From Paenibacillus sp. EZ-K15 (GTDB taxonomy: Bacteria > Bacillota > Bacilli > Paenibacillales > Paenibacillaceae): a DNA stretch of 64,000 bases. The first letter of the stretch is position 1. Each line of letters begins with the position of its first letter. The notes under the pieces are model-generated. The model was not told the DNA's origin, searched no databases, and worked only from the letters and a program-made list of their open reading frames with translations. The position numbers and the translations under genes were made by a program. Where the stretch lies: positions 228,426 to 292,425 of the forward strand of contig NZ_PDHM01000022.1 of assembly GCF_002573715.1 (NCBI RefSeq), written 5' to 3'. Shown here piece after piece: positions 42,588-51,136 of this stretch.

Positions 42588-42983
42588 CTAAGGAGTATTC
42601 ACGAAATGGTGGGCGGGGCCGGACAGACGCTGCAGCACAAAATCACGTAATTCATCCTCCACGCCAATTTCGATTAGGGCTCCTGCCATGCAGCCAAGCC
42701 ATTCTTCGGCATGGCGATCCGTAATCGGGAATTTCATGTGCCTGGCCCGCATCATCGGATGTCCGAATGCTTCCGAGAACAAGGCTGGCCCTCCAAAAAA
42801 CTGGCTCAAGAACATATATTGTTTCTCCATCACCGGCATAATGTCTTCCGGAAACAATGGCGAAAGCAGCTCATTTTGCTGCACTCTCGGATAAAAAGCT
42901 TCGACGAGCGAACGTACACCCTCGGCACCCCCGAGGTTATCATAGATGCTTAAGTTCGGATCCATACCCGCTAATTCTCCCAT
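42588..42983 (-). CDS. Truncated hemoglobin (group II-like globin)
   Basis: A 2-on-2 globin of up to 131 residues. The proximal heme histidine lies in RARHMKFPI, followed by the conserved Trp in EEWLGCM; the Tyr of helix B is in EAFYPRV. Such proteins bind O2 or NO and handle oxidative or nitrosative stress. Two starts are possible: ATG at 42983 (no ribosome site) or ATG at 42965 (GGGAG upstream). The DUF2225 gene follows on the same strand. Confidence 0.9.
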   Translation of the reverse strand: MGELAGMDPNLSIYDNLGGAEGVRSLVEAFYPRVQQNELLSPLFPEDIMPVMEKQYMFLSQFFGGPALFSEAFGHPMMRARHMKFPITDRHAEEWLGCMAGALIEIGVEDELRDFVLQRLSGPAHHFVNTP

Positions 42984-43042
42984 CTGTTATATGATTCGCT
43001 TTCGATTGGATGTACCTATCCATTATACCAAAAAACAACAAA

Positions 43043-43073
43043 AAAAGGCGCTAAGCAATGGTTAGCACCTTTT
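43043..43073 (-). terminator. Terminator after the 30-residue gene
   Basis: AAAAGGCGCTAA pairs with TTAGCACCTTTT (one mismatch); the adenine-rich flank gives T on the minus strand. Confidence 0.7.
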
Positions 43074-43081
43074 AGAACTTA

Positions 43082-43174
43082 TTAATAACTGCGCCAGTCC
43101 TCTTCACTCTGGACGAGAGAAGCACGTATAACATAAACGAAGGCGCATACTAGGATACCTGCGACTATGCTCAT
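43082..43174 (-). CDS. Very small membrane protein (30 residues)
   Basis: The short frame encodes one membrane helix (MSIVAGILVCAFVYVIRASL) and a polar tail ending EEDWRSY. GGAGTGATC lies just before the ATG at 43174, and a terminator follows the stop by 8 nt, so it looks like a complete small gene. No family is recognised, and expression is unproven. Confidence 0.5.
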   Translation of the reverse strand: MSIVAGILVCAFVYVIRASLVQSEEDWRSY

Positions 43175-43375
43175 GATCATCACTCCATCCAAACATAATA
43201 CGAAAGATGTGCTTTGATGTTTTTTATTATAGCACAATATCCCCGAAAATAAAGCATAAATGTAACCGCTTTCTCATGTTTTTTTATACTGTTTGTCCTA
43301 TATCCTGCATAGCTTTTTAACAACGGACCTATATTTCTATCATTCACATCGATGCCAGGGGGCGTATTCCTTATT

Positions 43376-44605
43376 ATGACCATGAAAAAAATGGGCTGGC
43401 TCTTGCTTGTGACGGCACTGCTCAGCGTAATTGTCCTAATGGCTTTATTTCCCGAAGCGGCGCTTCAATCCGCACTCCGTGGCCTGTCGATATGGTGGGA
43501 CGTGCTATTCCCTTCCCTATTCCCGTTCTTTGTTATTTCAGAGGTGCTGCTGGGGTTTGGCGTAGTCCACCTGATAGGCACGCTCCTGGACCCTATGATG
43601 AGGCCGTTGTTTCGTATTCCGGGCGCAGGAGGATTCGTGGCAGCGATGGGATATGTTTCAGGATACCCGGTCGGTGCCAAATTAACCGCCAAGCTATGGG
43701 AACAAAAAATGGTAAACCGGGAGGAAGGTGAGCGGCTTGTTGCTTTCACTACCTCTTCTGACCCTATATTTCTAATTGGAGCGGTCTCTATCGGATTCTT
43801 TCATGACCCCAAGATTGGTTTGATCCTTGCCTTGTCCCATTATGGCGGAGGTTTCCTCGTGGGCTTGATTATGAGATTTCATGGCAGGCATGAATCCAAA
43901 ACAACAACCGATTCACTCCACCTGTCCCAGGCTAAGACAAGCAGACTCAAGTCCGCCCTGCATGCCATGCATGCGGCACGTGAGCAGGATGGTCGAGACC
44001 TCGGCACCTTGTTAAGACAAGCGATACATTCATCGCTTCAGCTCATTATCGTTGTCGGCGGGCTCGTCGTTTTCTTCTCCGTATTTCTTGAGCTCTGGAC
44101 CCGGGCCGGCGCCATGCCAGCGCTAACTGAAGTCATCAGTTTGCTGTTATCTCTGGTTGGGATGCCTGAATCCTTATCCACTGCCATCGTAGGAGGATTG
44201 TTTGAGGTCACACTCGGTGCTCGATATGCCGGCGAAGCGGGGGCGGCAATTCCATTGCCATACAAAGCGGCCGCGGCTGCCTTTATATTGTCATGGGGCG
44301 GCTTGTCCGTTCATGCCCAGATCATCAGCATCCTGAACTCTACCAACCTTAGATACTTCCCTTTTGTCATTGCCAGATTGATACATGGTGTGATTGCCGC
44401 GACCGCTGTATTACTGCTGTGGAGAAGTGTCATGGGATCTTCGATACCGACCATGGCGCTGCCGGCTGTTTCGGATTCCGCCCTAAACGGGTATACCCAT
44501 ATTATGGCGGCTTTCTGCATCCTGCTCGGTTTCCTGATTGCGGTTGCGTTGTTTATTCGGATCATTCGAGGACTGCAGCAGAAAATCCGCAAATTCCCAA
44601 GGTGA
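43376..44605 (+). CDS. ylbJ: Sporulation integral membrane protein YlbJ
   Basis: A polytopic protein of about 409 residues (eight or more helices) with the conserved blocks DVLFPSLFPFFVISE and GYVSGYPVGAKL typical of YlbJ. In Bacillus it is made in the mother cell under sigma-E and is needed for spore cortex formation. ATG at 43376 gives the Bacillus-like length; an upstream ATG at 43352 is possible, and the AGGGGG between them is rather far from 43376. nadK follows after 64 nt on the same strand. Confidence 0.88.
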   Translation: MTMKKMGWLLLVTALLSVIVLMALFPEAALQSALRGLSIWWDVLFPSLFPFFVISEVLLGFGVVHLIGTLLDPMMRPLFRIPGAGGFVAAMGYVSGYPVGAKLTAKLWEQKMVNREEGERLVAFTTSSDPIFLIGAVSIGFFHDPKIGLILALSHYGGGFLVGLIMRFHGRHESKTTTDSLHLSQAKTSRLKSALHAMHAAREQDGRDLGTLLRQAIHSSLQLIIVVGGLVVFFSVFLELWTRAGAMPALTEVISLLLSLVGMPESLSTAIVGGLFEVTLGARYAGEAGAAIPLPYKAAAAAFILSWGGLSVHAQIISILNSTNLRYFPFVIARLIHGVIAATAVLLLWRSVMGSSIPTMALPAVSDSALNGYTHIMAAFCILLGFLIAVALFIRIIRGLQQKIRKFPR

Positions 44606-44669
44606 ACATTGTGTTCTTCTCCAAGATTGATTATCATCTTTATATAACCTTACAAAGGAGCTTATCAAC

Positions 44670-45473
44670 TTGAGATATTATGTTCTGGACCGCGGTGACC
44701 CATTGTCTGTCGAGCTGACCCAGCAATTTCACAAGCTGGCGGAACAGCGGGGGTTTGTGCTGGATGCAGAATCTCCGGAAATTGTGGTCTCAATCGGCGG
44801 AGATGGTACAATGCTGCATGCTTTCCATACTTTTATTGACCGTATTCCTGACCTCGCTTTTGTCGGTGTCCACACGGGCCACTTGGGATTCTATGCTGAT
44901 TGGAAGGCCGATGAACTGACAGAGCTGATTGATCATATGAGCGGAGAAGGCGAACACGGCAACGTGAAGCCGCGCCTCGTCAAGTACCCCCTGGTTCAAC
45001 TGGAAATTCATAAGAAATCAGGAACGTCCTCTTACATTGCCTTAAACGAATTTACGCTTAAAGGCGTTGACGGTACCGTTGTCGCGCAGATTGACATCAA
45101 CGATGTAACCTTTGAAATGTTCCGAGGAGACGGGATCTGCGTGTCTACGCCGTCCGGAAGCACGGCCTATAACAAAAGTGTAGGCGGAGCGATGGTTCAT
45201 CCTTCCATCGATGCTCTGCAGATCGCGGAAATCGCCTCGATTAACAATCGGATTTTCCGTACGCTGGGCTCACCGCTGCTTCTGCCTAAGCATCATCATT
45301 GTGATATATTCTCGCGTAAAGAACAGCGTTTGCTGCTTACTATCGATCATGTGAATATCTCGATTGACGACCTCGTATCCGTACGCTGTCAAGTGGCGGA
45401 ACAGCAGGTCAGTTTTGCACGCTATCGGCCGTTCCCCTTCTGGAATCGTGTCCGTGATGCATTTCTTGGCTAA
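44670..45473 (+). CDS. nadK: NAD kinase
   Basis: A 267-residue ATP-dependent kinase that phosphorylates NAD+ to NADP+. The signature GGDGT is at residues 43-47, and the second family block (NEFTLKGVDG... SGSTAYNKS) is in the middle. The start is TTG at 44670 with AAAGGAG upstream. It lies between ylbJ and the convergent yutD-lipA pair; a terminator follows. Confidence 0.95.
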   Translation: MRYYVLDRGDPLSVELTQQFHKLAEQRGFVLDAESPEIVVSIGGDGTMLHAFHTFIDRIPDLAFVGVHTGHLGFYADWKADELTELIDHMSGEGEHGNVKPRLVKYPLVQLEIHKKSGTSSYIALNEFTLKGVDGTVVAQIDINDVTFEMFRGDGICVSTPSGSTAYNKSVGGAMVHPSIDALQIAEIASINNRIFRTLGSPLLLPKHHHCDIFSRKEQRLLLTIDHVNISIDDLVSVRCQVAEQQVSFARYRPFPFWNRVRDAFLG

Positions 45474-45481
45474 AAAAAAAG

Positions 45482-45516
45482 AAGAACGGCCACCTGGTTT
45501 ACTGGTGACCGTTCTT
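45482..45516. terminator. Terminator between nadK and yutD
   Basis: GAACGG-C-CACC pairs with GGTGACCGTTC around a 9-nt loop; poly-A/poly-T on both sides (45472-45480, 45514-45520). Confidence 0.85.
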
Positions 45517-45518
45517 TT

Positions 45519-46058
45519 TTATTGTGGCTGTTCAGCCGGAAGATTAGGCTCCTTGGAAGGCTTTGCTTCCTTCTCTTTGGATTCCTTAGGATCACGTGGC
45601 TCGCGTCTGGATTCCTTTGCTTCGCGCCGCTCGCGTTGGTCCTTGTGCTCCTTGCCCGGTTTAGGACCCTCCTGCAGGGTTTCCTTACTTCCCTTCGCTT
45701 CCCCCTCACCCTTGGTTTCCTTGGGGGGTAATTCACGAATCTCCACAGGCTCTTTGGAATTGGATTGCTCTTTGCCATCCTTCTGCTCCTTGGTTTTCTG
45801 AAGCACGAAGTGAGCACAACCAAAATTGCAGTATTCGTTAATGTAATCGGACATGCTGGAGAAGGTAGAATCCTTGGCAGCCTTAGGATGATTATCCCGA
45901 TAGAAACCTTTAAGCCGAAGCTGATTGTAACCCCAGTCCCCCACGATGTAGTCATAACGGTCCAGCACCTCGCTGTACCGCTCCCGGAAAGCTTCCAGAT
46001 TCCAGCCGTTTCGATGGTCCTTTAACACTTCATAACTCTTGTTTCCGATAACGATCAT
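45519..46058 (-). CDS. yutD: YutD-like protein with a long charged tail
   Basis: Residues 1-95 form the YutD (DUF1027) domain (VIGNKSYEVLKDHRNGWN at the start, then YDYIVGDWGYNQLRLKGFY and NEYCNFGCAHFVLQ). The remaining ~85 residues are a Lys/Glu/Pro-rich tail predicted to be disordered, absent in Bacillus YutD, which is about half this length. The ATG at 46058 follows GCAGGGGAAG; a TTG at 46082 is less likely. It starts 27 nt after the lipA stop, and in Bacillus yutD is also near lipA. Function unknown. Confidence 0.8.
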   Translation of the reverse strand: MIVIGNKSYEVLKDHRNGWNLEAFRERYSEVLDRYDYIVGDWGYNQLRLKGFYRDNHPKAAKDSTFSSMSDYINEYCNFGCAHFVLQKTKEQKDGKEQSNSKEPVEIRELPPKETKGEGEAKGSKETLQEGPKPGKEHKDQRERREAKESRREPRDPKESKEKEAKPSKEPNLPAEQPQ

Positions 46059-46085
46059 TGAAAGCTTCCCCTGCCTTTCCAAAGG

Positions 46086-46979
46086 TTAAGACTGCACGGT
46101 CTCTTCCTTGTTGCGTTCCGCAGATTTCACTTGCTCGTGTGCATGGTAGGAGCTGCGCACCAGAGGACCGGACTCCACGTGGCTGAATCCTCGCTTCATT
46201 CCCTCTTCTTTCAAGATCGCAAACTCTTCCGGCGTATAGTATTTTTCCACATTCAGATGCTTCGGCGAAGGCTGCAAATATTGGCCGATTGTCATGATAT
46301 CACAACCCACCGAACGCAGGTCGTCCATCGCTTCCAGAATTTCATGCCATTGTTCGCCGACACCCAGCATAATGCTGGATTTGGTTGGAATATCAGGCTG
46401 CATGGCCTTGGCATTCTGCAGCAATTGCAATGAACGGGTGTACTTGGCTTTGGCGCGAACCCGATCCGACATTCGCTCCACCGTCTCAATGTTATGGTTC
46501 AGGATGTCCGGTTTCACATCCATGACGATCTTAAGTGCTTCTTCGCTTCCCATAAAATCCGGAATCAGCACTTCCACCGAGCATAGCGGCAGACGTCTGC
46601 GAATGGCTTTAACCGTTTCAGCGAATATGTAGGCTCCGCCATCTTTCAAATCATCCCGTGCCACGCTTGTTACTACGCAGTGACGCAGGTTCATCTGTTC
46701 CGCCGCTTCCGCTACGCGCTCCGGCTCCTGAAGATCCAGTTCCGTTGGAAGTCCCGTATTGACAGCGCAGAATCGACAGGCGCGAGTACAAATATCACCC
46801 AGAATCATAAAGGTTGCCGTACGATTAGCCCAACATTCATAAATATTCGGACAGCGAGCCTCTTCACACACCGTGTGTAGTGTCTTGGATCGCATCATGC
46901 TTTTGATTTCTTTATAATTATCGCCAGTAGTCAGCTTGATTCGAATCCAGTCAGGTTTTGGCTGTTTGGTTTTAGACAA
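46086..46979 (-). CDS. lipA: Lipoyl synthase
   Basis: A 297-residue radical SAM enzyme that inserts two sulfurs into protein-bound octanoate to make lipoyl groups for 2-oxoacid dehydrogenases and the glycine cleavage system. The auxiliary cluster ligands are Cys38, Cys43 and Cys49, and the radical SAM motif is Cys64, Cys68 and Cys71 (CTRACRFC). Full family length. First gene of lipA-yutD; the auxiliary cluster is consumed and needs rebuilding by carriers such as the YutI-type protein in this window. Confidence 0.96.
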   Translation of the reverse strand: MSKTKQPKPDWIRIKLTTGDNYKEIKSMMRSKTLHTVCEEARCPNIYECWANRTATFMILGDICTRACRFCAVNTGLPTELDLQEPERVAEAAEQMNLRHCVVTSVARDDLKDGGAYIFAETVKAIRRRLPLCSVEVLIPDFMGSEEALKIVMDVKPDILNHNIETVERMSDRVRAKAKYTRSLQLLQNAKAMQPDIPTKSSIMLGVGEQWHEILEAMDDLRSVGCDIMTIGQYLQPSPKHLNVEKYYTPEEFAILKEEGMKRGFSHVESGPLVRSSYHAHEQVKSAERNKEETVQS

Positions 46980-47200
46980 AGAAAAAACCTTCTTTCGAAT
47001 TTATTGATGTAACTCAAGACATACCCCATCGTTTGCTGTCCCATATTATATCATGAAAACCATCATATTACTTGTTTCGCATCGATATGAGATTGATCTA
47101 GTTGCGGCATGGATAAAAATCCTTGTTTCGATTCACCCTACAGTATAGGCATGACTGTCCGTCCTTAATTATGACAATCCAAAAGGAGGAGAAGGACACA

Positions 47201-48283
47201 TTGAGGATTTTTCAACCATTGAGCGCAAGCGGCATCATGATTCGCTGCACTGCTGCAGCTGTGGCTGCCTTGACAGCTGCCTGCTGCTGCATGTGCGGGC
47301 CTGTGTCCGCATCCACCTCTATTGCGGTCAGCGCCGCTGACGATACGGTAAAAATAACGGATGCTAGCGCCATTTTCGCAGATCGGAAGTCGTTATACGA
47401 TGAGATTTCCACCGTTACCCAAATTCCTTGGTATCGCCTGGCTGCCATTGACCAGTATGAGCGGACACTAACTAGAGTCCACCCCAAGGATCGCAAGCAT
47501 CCGGACCGGACGCTCGGCATCTTCATCCCCTCCACAAGATGGGCCGGGGCGTTAAATCCCAATCAGGAAGATGTAAATCCGACGTCGATCAGCGTGTTTT
47601 CCGGCATTGGGCTGGATGGGGATGGCGATGGCAAGGCAGACCGTAATAATGATATCGACCTGCTATATACCGTTGCGGCAAGACTCTCCCCCTACGGACA
47701 TGCTCCTGATGATTTCAGCATCGGGCTCTGGTCATACTACCAGAACACGCGGGCCGTACAGCGCGTCATGCAATACGCGAAATTGTATGAGACCTTTGGG
47801 AAGCTGGACTTGTTTGACCATGCATTTCCTCTCCCGGTCAAAAGCAACTATTCCTACCGAAGCACATTTGGAATGGGACGCAACTGGGGAGGAAGAAGAG
47901 TTCATGAAGGAACGGACTTGTTTGCCAATTATGGAGTCCCTGTCCGGAGTACGTGTTACGGCGTCGTCGAAATTAAAGGCTGGAATAAATATGGCGGGTG
48001 GCGCATCGGCATCCGTGATCTGAACAATCATTATCACTATTACGCTCATCTGCAAGGCTTTGACAAAGGGATCTCGCTCGGGGATGTCGTTACGCCGGGT
48101 CAAACCCTTGGCTGGGTTGGCAGCTCCGGCTACGGCAAGCCGGGAACCCAGGGTAAATTCCCTCCACACCTCCATTACGGCATCTACCGGGATACCGGAT
48201 TGACCGAATGGGCATTCGATCCTTACCCGCTGCTAAAGCACTGGGAAATGGAAGAAAAACGCTCGAAAAAAACGCGCTCCTGA
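47201..48283 (+). CDS. M23 family metallopeptidase (LytH-like)
   Basis: A secreted 360-residue protein: signal peptide (about residues 1-40), a central region that includes a TrsA/transglycosylase-like stretch, and a C-terminal M23 (lysostaphin-type) domain with zinc ligands in HEGTDLF and HLHYGIY. TTG at 47201 is preferred, since AAGGAGGAG is 11 nt upstream; an ATG at 47171 is before that site. The gene order lipA, M23 peptidase, yunB copies Bacillus yutB-lytH-yunB, so a role in spore cortex peptide trimming like LytH is likely but not proven. Confidence 0.82.
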   Translation: MRIFQPLSASGIMIRCTAAAVAALTAACCCMCGPVSASTSIAVSAADDTVKITDASAIFADRKSLYDEISTVTQIPWYRLAAIDQYERTLTRVHPKDRKHPDRTLGIFIPSTRWAGALNPNQEDVNPTSISVFSGIGLDGDGDGKADRNNDIDLLYTVAARLSPYGHAPDDFSIGLWSYYQNTRAVQRVMQYAKLYETFGKLDLFDHAFPLPVKSNYSYRSTFGMGRNWGGRRVHEGTDLFANYGVPVRSTCYGVVEIKGWNKYGGWRIGIRDLNNHYHYYAHLQGFDKGISLGDVVTPGQTLGWVGSSGYGKPGTQGKFPPHLHYGIYRDTGLTEWAFDPYPLLKHWEMEEKRSKKTRS

Positions 48284-48304
48284 GTTCAACCCAGGGGCGC
48301 GTTT
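48270..48304 (+). terminator. Terminator overlapping the M23 peptidase stop codon
   Basis: AAACGCGCTCCTG pairs with CAGGGGCGCGTTT (one mismatch). The TGA stop at 48281-48283 is next to the loop. Confidence 0.7.
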
Positions 48305-48390
48305 TCTCCGTACGGACATACGTAACTGGCTAACTGAATCATGGTGCAGGCCTCCATACGCTAGCGCCAAAATGGAATTAAACAGCGCTC

Positions 48391-49350
48391 TTAACCTCCG
48401 GTGTTGTTTCCCCCCTGCCCAGATAAGTCCGCTGCGCCAGGTGAAGTTTCCAGAGGCGGCGTTGTTCCGTCTGGAGGATGGTCCGGTGTTGTTGCAGGCG
48501 GGATTTCTTGCTCCGTATTATGGTTGTTCTCATTGGTAACGGGCGGCGGTATCGCTATGCTCGGCGCGCTTGCCTTGTTCTCGCCGACGGCTTTTCCTTG
48601 CCCGTCATAATAATACATCGGCACATCGCCGACCACGAGCAGATAAGAGATGGGAATATCGGTTTCCACAATCTGCGGCTCCATGTCAAAAGGAACAACA
48701 ACCGCTACTTCCGTTACAATGTGGACGAATACCTCCACCAAAATCATGTTGATGCCTGCACCCTGCTGCCTCGTGTCCAGTTGAACCTTCACCGCTCCCT
48801 GCGGCTCGATCTTTAATGGAATTTGCGGACCGAATGACGCGATGATCGGACTTTTTAACACCTGTCCAAGCGGAATATGCTCCTTGCGCTTATGGATATC
48901 GTCCAATGTGCTCTGAACAACATCCGTTGTATGGGACGTGATTTTTAAATGCTCGGCATAATTCAGCATGAATCCCGTCACTTTGCCGGAGCTATCCGTT
49001 TTCCAATTGACCAGATTATCAAAATCCTTGCCCTGCGTCACCTGAGAGGTGATCGCTTTATTAATCGCTTCAGTGGCAATCTGTTTGACCCTGATTTGGG
49101 CTAAATGCATGATCGGCGGCCGCAGATTCTGCTCAATATACATAAAAAACTCAACGATCCCAAACACAAGGAGCAGAGCGCCGATGAGCCACCATTTTTT
49201 CACGCTGCGCCGTTTGGCAACCTGAGGACGCGCTCGGCTCTGCGGTACGGGCCGGAAACCTCTGCGCGGTGGTTTATAAGCCCTCCTTGGTTTGGGCCAT
49301 GACAGGGACGGAAAGGATAAACGTCTGCTTCCCCATCTCTTTCGTCTCAT
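48391..49350 (-). CDS. yunB: Sporulation protein YunB
   Basis: A 319-residue membrane protein with a basic, Pro/Arg-rich N-terminus (about 1-50), one membrane helix (KKWWLIGALLLVFGIVEFF), and an extracytoplasmic region. The tail is Pro/Thr/Gly-rich and likely unstructured (after residue 260). YunB is made under sigma-E in Bacillus and is needed for normal spore formation; its activity is unknown. Conserved adjacency to the LytH-like gene supports the call. Confidence 0.88.
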   Translation of the reverse strand: MRRKRWGSRRLSFPSLSWPKPRRAYKPPRRGFRPVPQSRARPQVAKRRSVKKWWLIGALLLVFGIVEFFMYIEQNLRPPIMHLAQIRVKQIATEAINKAITSQVTQGKDFDNLVNWKTDSSGKVTGFMLNYAEHLKITSHTTDVVQSTLDDIHKRKEHIPLGQVLKSPIIASFGPQIPLKIEPQGAVKVQLDTRQQGAGINMILVEVFVHIVTEVAVVVPFDMEPQIVETDIPISYLLVVGDVPMYYYDGQGKAVGENKASAPSIAIPPPVTNENNHNTEQEIPPATTPDHPPDGTTPPLETSPGAADLSGQGGNNTGG

Positions 49351-49512
49351 GCTTGGTCCCCCCTATTTACTCCCAGAGGAGCATGTTTACCATGGCAAGC
49401 TATCCTGTATAGAGGGTATGCGGACAAACGGCAAAAAAGAAGAGCAAGGTTGGCTTATCCTCACTCTTCTTCCTTATAGATACTCATTTTCAAGAAAGAC
49501 TGAATCAAGAAT

Positions 49513-49857
49513 CTACTGGTCGTTCTTTGGATGGTCTTCTTTATCTTCCACATAATATCTCAGCATCGACAGTTTATTCTCCCAGAAGCGGTCGAAATAA
49601 GCCAGCCAATCCTTTAATTCCTGAAGCGGTTCAACATCCAGCCGATAGCGGGTTTCGCGTCCAACCTTGCGGTCATGCACAAGTCCCGCTTCCTCCAGAA
49701 TTCGGAGATGCTTGGAGACGGCGGTCCGCGTCATGGAGAAGTGCCCTGTAATTTCTTTAACCGGCATTTCCTTATCACTTAACAAGCCAAGCAGCTTACG
49801 GCGTGTCGGATCTGCGATCGCTTGATAAACATCATGCTTCGGAGCAGCTTGCGACAT
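49513..49857 (-). CDS. ArsR family transcriptional repressor
   Basis: A 114-residue winged-helix regulator. The DNA-recognition helix is in MTRTAVSKHLRILEEAGL (residues about 43-60). It lacks the cysteine pairs of metal-sensing ArsR proteins, so it is probably not a metal sensor, similar to SdpR-type autorepressors. It starts 3 nt after the AHSA1 gene on the same strand and so is transcribed from the promoter with two palindromic operators at 50319-50366, which makes autoregulation likely. Confidence 0.9.
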   Translation of the reverse strand: MSQAAPKHDVYQAIADPTRRKLLGLLSDKEMPVKEITGHFSMTRTAVSKHLRILEEAGLVHDRKVGRETRYRLDVEPLQELKDWLAYFDRFWENKLSMLRYYVEDKEDHPKNDQ

Positions 49858-49860
49858 AGA

Positions 49861-50286
49861 TTAGGCCTCGACGTATCCTGCAAGCTTCTGAACAATGCCT
49901 GCCCAGCCTTTGTCCATACGACCCCGTACGATATCGTGAGCTTCCTCGAACTCGGTCACTTGATCCGCTGTCCACCCGCCGTGAATGAGCGTGAATTCCG
50001 TATGTTCTCCCTGCTGTACCAGTTCGAACGTAACGCTCCAATCCTTGCCCCAGTTAAAAGACAAACGGTTAGGCTCGTCAATAAGCGTGACCTTGCAAGG
50101 AGAATTTCCCCATGGGCCTGCATTCAATTGAAACTCAAATCCTTCCACCGGTTCAAAATTGTTGGGCATGAACCAAGCCGAAATCCCTTCAGCCGTTGCC
50201 ACGGCTTTCCACACCTTCTCGATGGGCGCTTTCAGCACAAGCGTATGACGAATATCCGGCAGCTTGCCGTTTGATGCGTTGTCCAT
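49861..50286 (-). CDS. AHSA1/SRPBCC domain protein
   Basis: A 141-residue START-like protein of the family commonly paired with ArsR regulators. It opens RHTLVLKAPIEKVWKAV and has FTLIHGGW near residue 100. Ligand unknown. It is the first gene of an AHSA1-ArsR unit; in most genomes the regulator comes first, so the order here is reversed. The promoter is at 50344-50373. The paralog at 26613 lacks a regulator. Confidence 0.87.
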   Translation of the reverse strand: MDNASNGKLPDIRHTLVLKAPIEKVWKAVATAEGISAWFMPNNFEPVEGFEFQLNAGPWGNSPCKVTLIDEPNRLSFNWGKDWSVTFELVQQGEHTEFTLIHGGWTADQVTEFEEAHDIVRGRMDKGWAGIVQKLAGYVEA

Positions 50287-50318
50287 ATCACATTAACCTC
50301 GCTTATGTTTAAAATTAT

Positions 50319-50366
50319 GAAACCATTTGGTTTCCCTTATTGCATTATAGGACACCAAATGGTTTT
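50319..50366 (-). promoter_or_regulatory. Two palindromic operators of the AHSA1-ArsR unit
   Basis: GAAACCATTTGGTTTC (50319-50334) and CACCAAATGGTTTT (50353-50366) share the core AAACCATTTGG in opposite orientation. One lies downstream of the -10 (near the start site) and the other inside the -35/-10 spacer, so a dimer bound at either would block RNA polymerase. Confidence 0.7.
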
Positions 50367-50373
50367 ACGTCAA
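50344..50373 (-). promoter_or_regulatory. Promoter of the AHSA1-ArsR unit
   Basis: On the minus strand: TTGACG (50368-50373), an 18-nt spacer and TATAAT (50344-50349), a near-consensus sigma-A promoter. Confidence 0.8.
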
Positions 50374-50475
50374 ATACCAATATTCACCTTATATCCATTC
50401 AGCACACCTAGGTCCAGCTCCCCTTAAAGCCAGGCAAACCAAGCATCTTCCCAACATCTCATGACTTTGAACTCG

Positions 50476-50901
50476 CTAGGTCTGAGCCGGGTAGGTCTTA
50501 TTCAAGAAGGCGATCGATTCCCGAATCAGCTGCTTTAGGACCTCCATATCAATGTCCGCCACTTTATTAATATACACGCAGCCTTTCCCGGCCGTATGTT
50601 TACCGAAACTCGTCAACAGCTCCTCCCGCTTCTCATCACCCGGCGCAAAATACAGGCTGATCTTCGCTTTGCGCGGCGAGAAACCTACAAACGGCGCATC
50701 TCCTTCGTGCCCGGTAGCGTAGCGGTAATGGTAAGAGCCAAAGCCGATGATGCTGGGTCCCCACATCTTAGCCGGAAAACCGCTCGTCTCCTCAAAAATC
50801 TCCAGCAAACGATAAGCATCCTCCCGTTTTTTCGGCGAATCCACTTGCTCTATAAACTCCACCACGCTGTGATCCGTTTCTTTGGTTTTTTGCTCGTACA
50901 T
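50476..50901 (-). CDS. DUF1801 domain protein
   Basis: A 141-residue protein of the DUF1801 (YdhG-like) fold. Typical blocks are WGPSIIGFGSYHYRYATG (near residues 46-63) and SLYFAPGD (near 82). Members are common in Firmicutes and Proteobacteria, without a known role. ATG at 50901 follows GAAAGGAGTAAAACCC. No link to the adjacent AHSA1 unit is evident. Confidence 0.85.
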   Translation of the reverse strand: MYEQKTKETDHSVVEFIEQVDSPKKREDAYRLLEIFEETSGFPAKMWGPSIIGFGSYHYRYATGHEGDAPFVGFSPRKAKISLYFAPGDEKREELLTSFGKHTAGKGCVYINKVADIDMEVLKQLIRESIAFLNKTYPAQT

Positions 50902-51067
50902 TGGGTTTTACTCCTTTCGAATTCTCTGTTATTATTACCATCCTTATCAAAAATAAGAAAAACGTCATCGACATACTTGCATAGAAGACAGACCGCATTT
51001 AGCGGAAGTTTTTCTTCCGAGATAAGAAGGGTAAGCCTCTGAAGTTTATGCTTTCTTATCTCTTAAA

Positions 51068-51117
51068 TAAAAAAAGCCGGATATGATTAGCAATTGCTTT
51101 CTAATCACTTCCAGCCT
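51068..51117 (-). terminator. Terminator after the RNA methyltransferase gene
   Basis: AGCCGGATATGATTAG pairs imperfectly with CTAATCACTTCCAGCCT; A7 at 51068-51074 gives the T run. Confidence 0.7.
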
Positions 51118-51136
51118 TGTCGAGCCGTTCCGGTCT

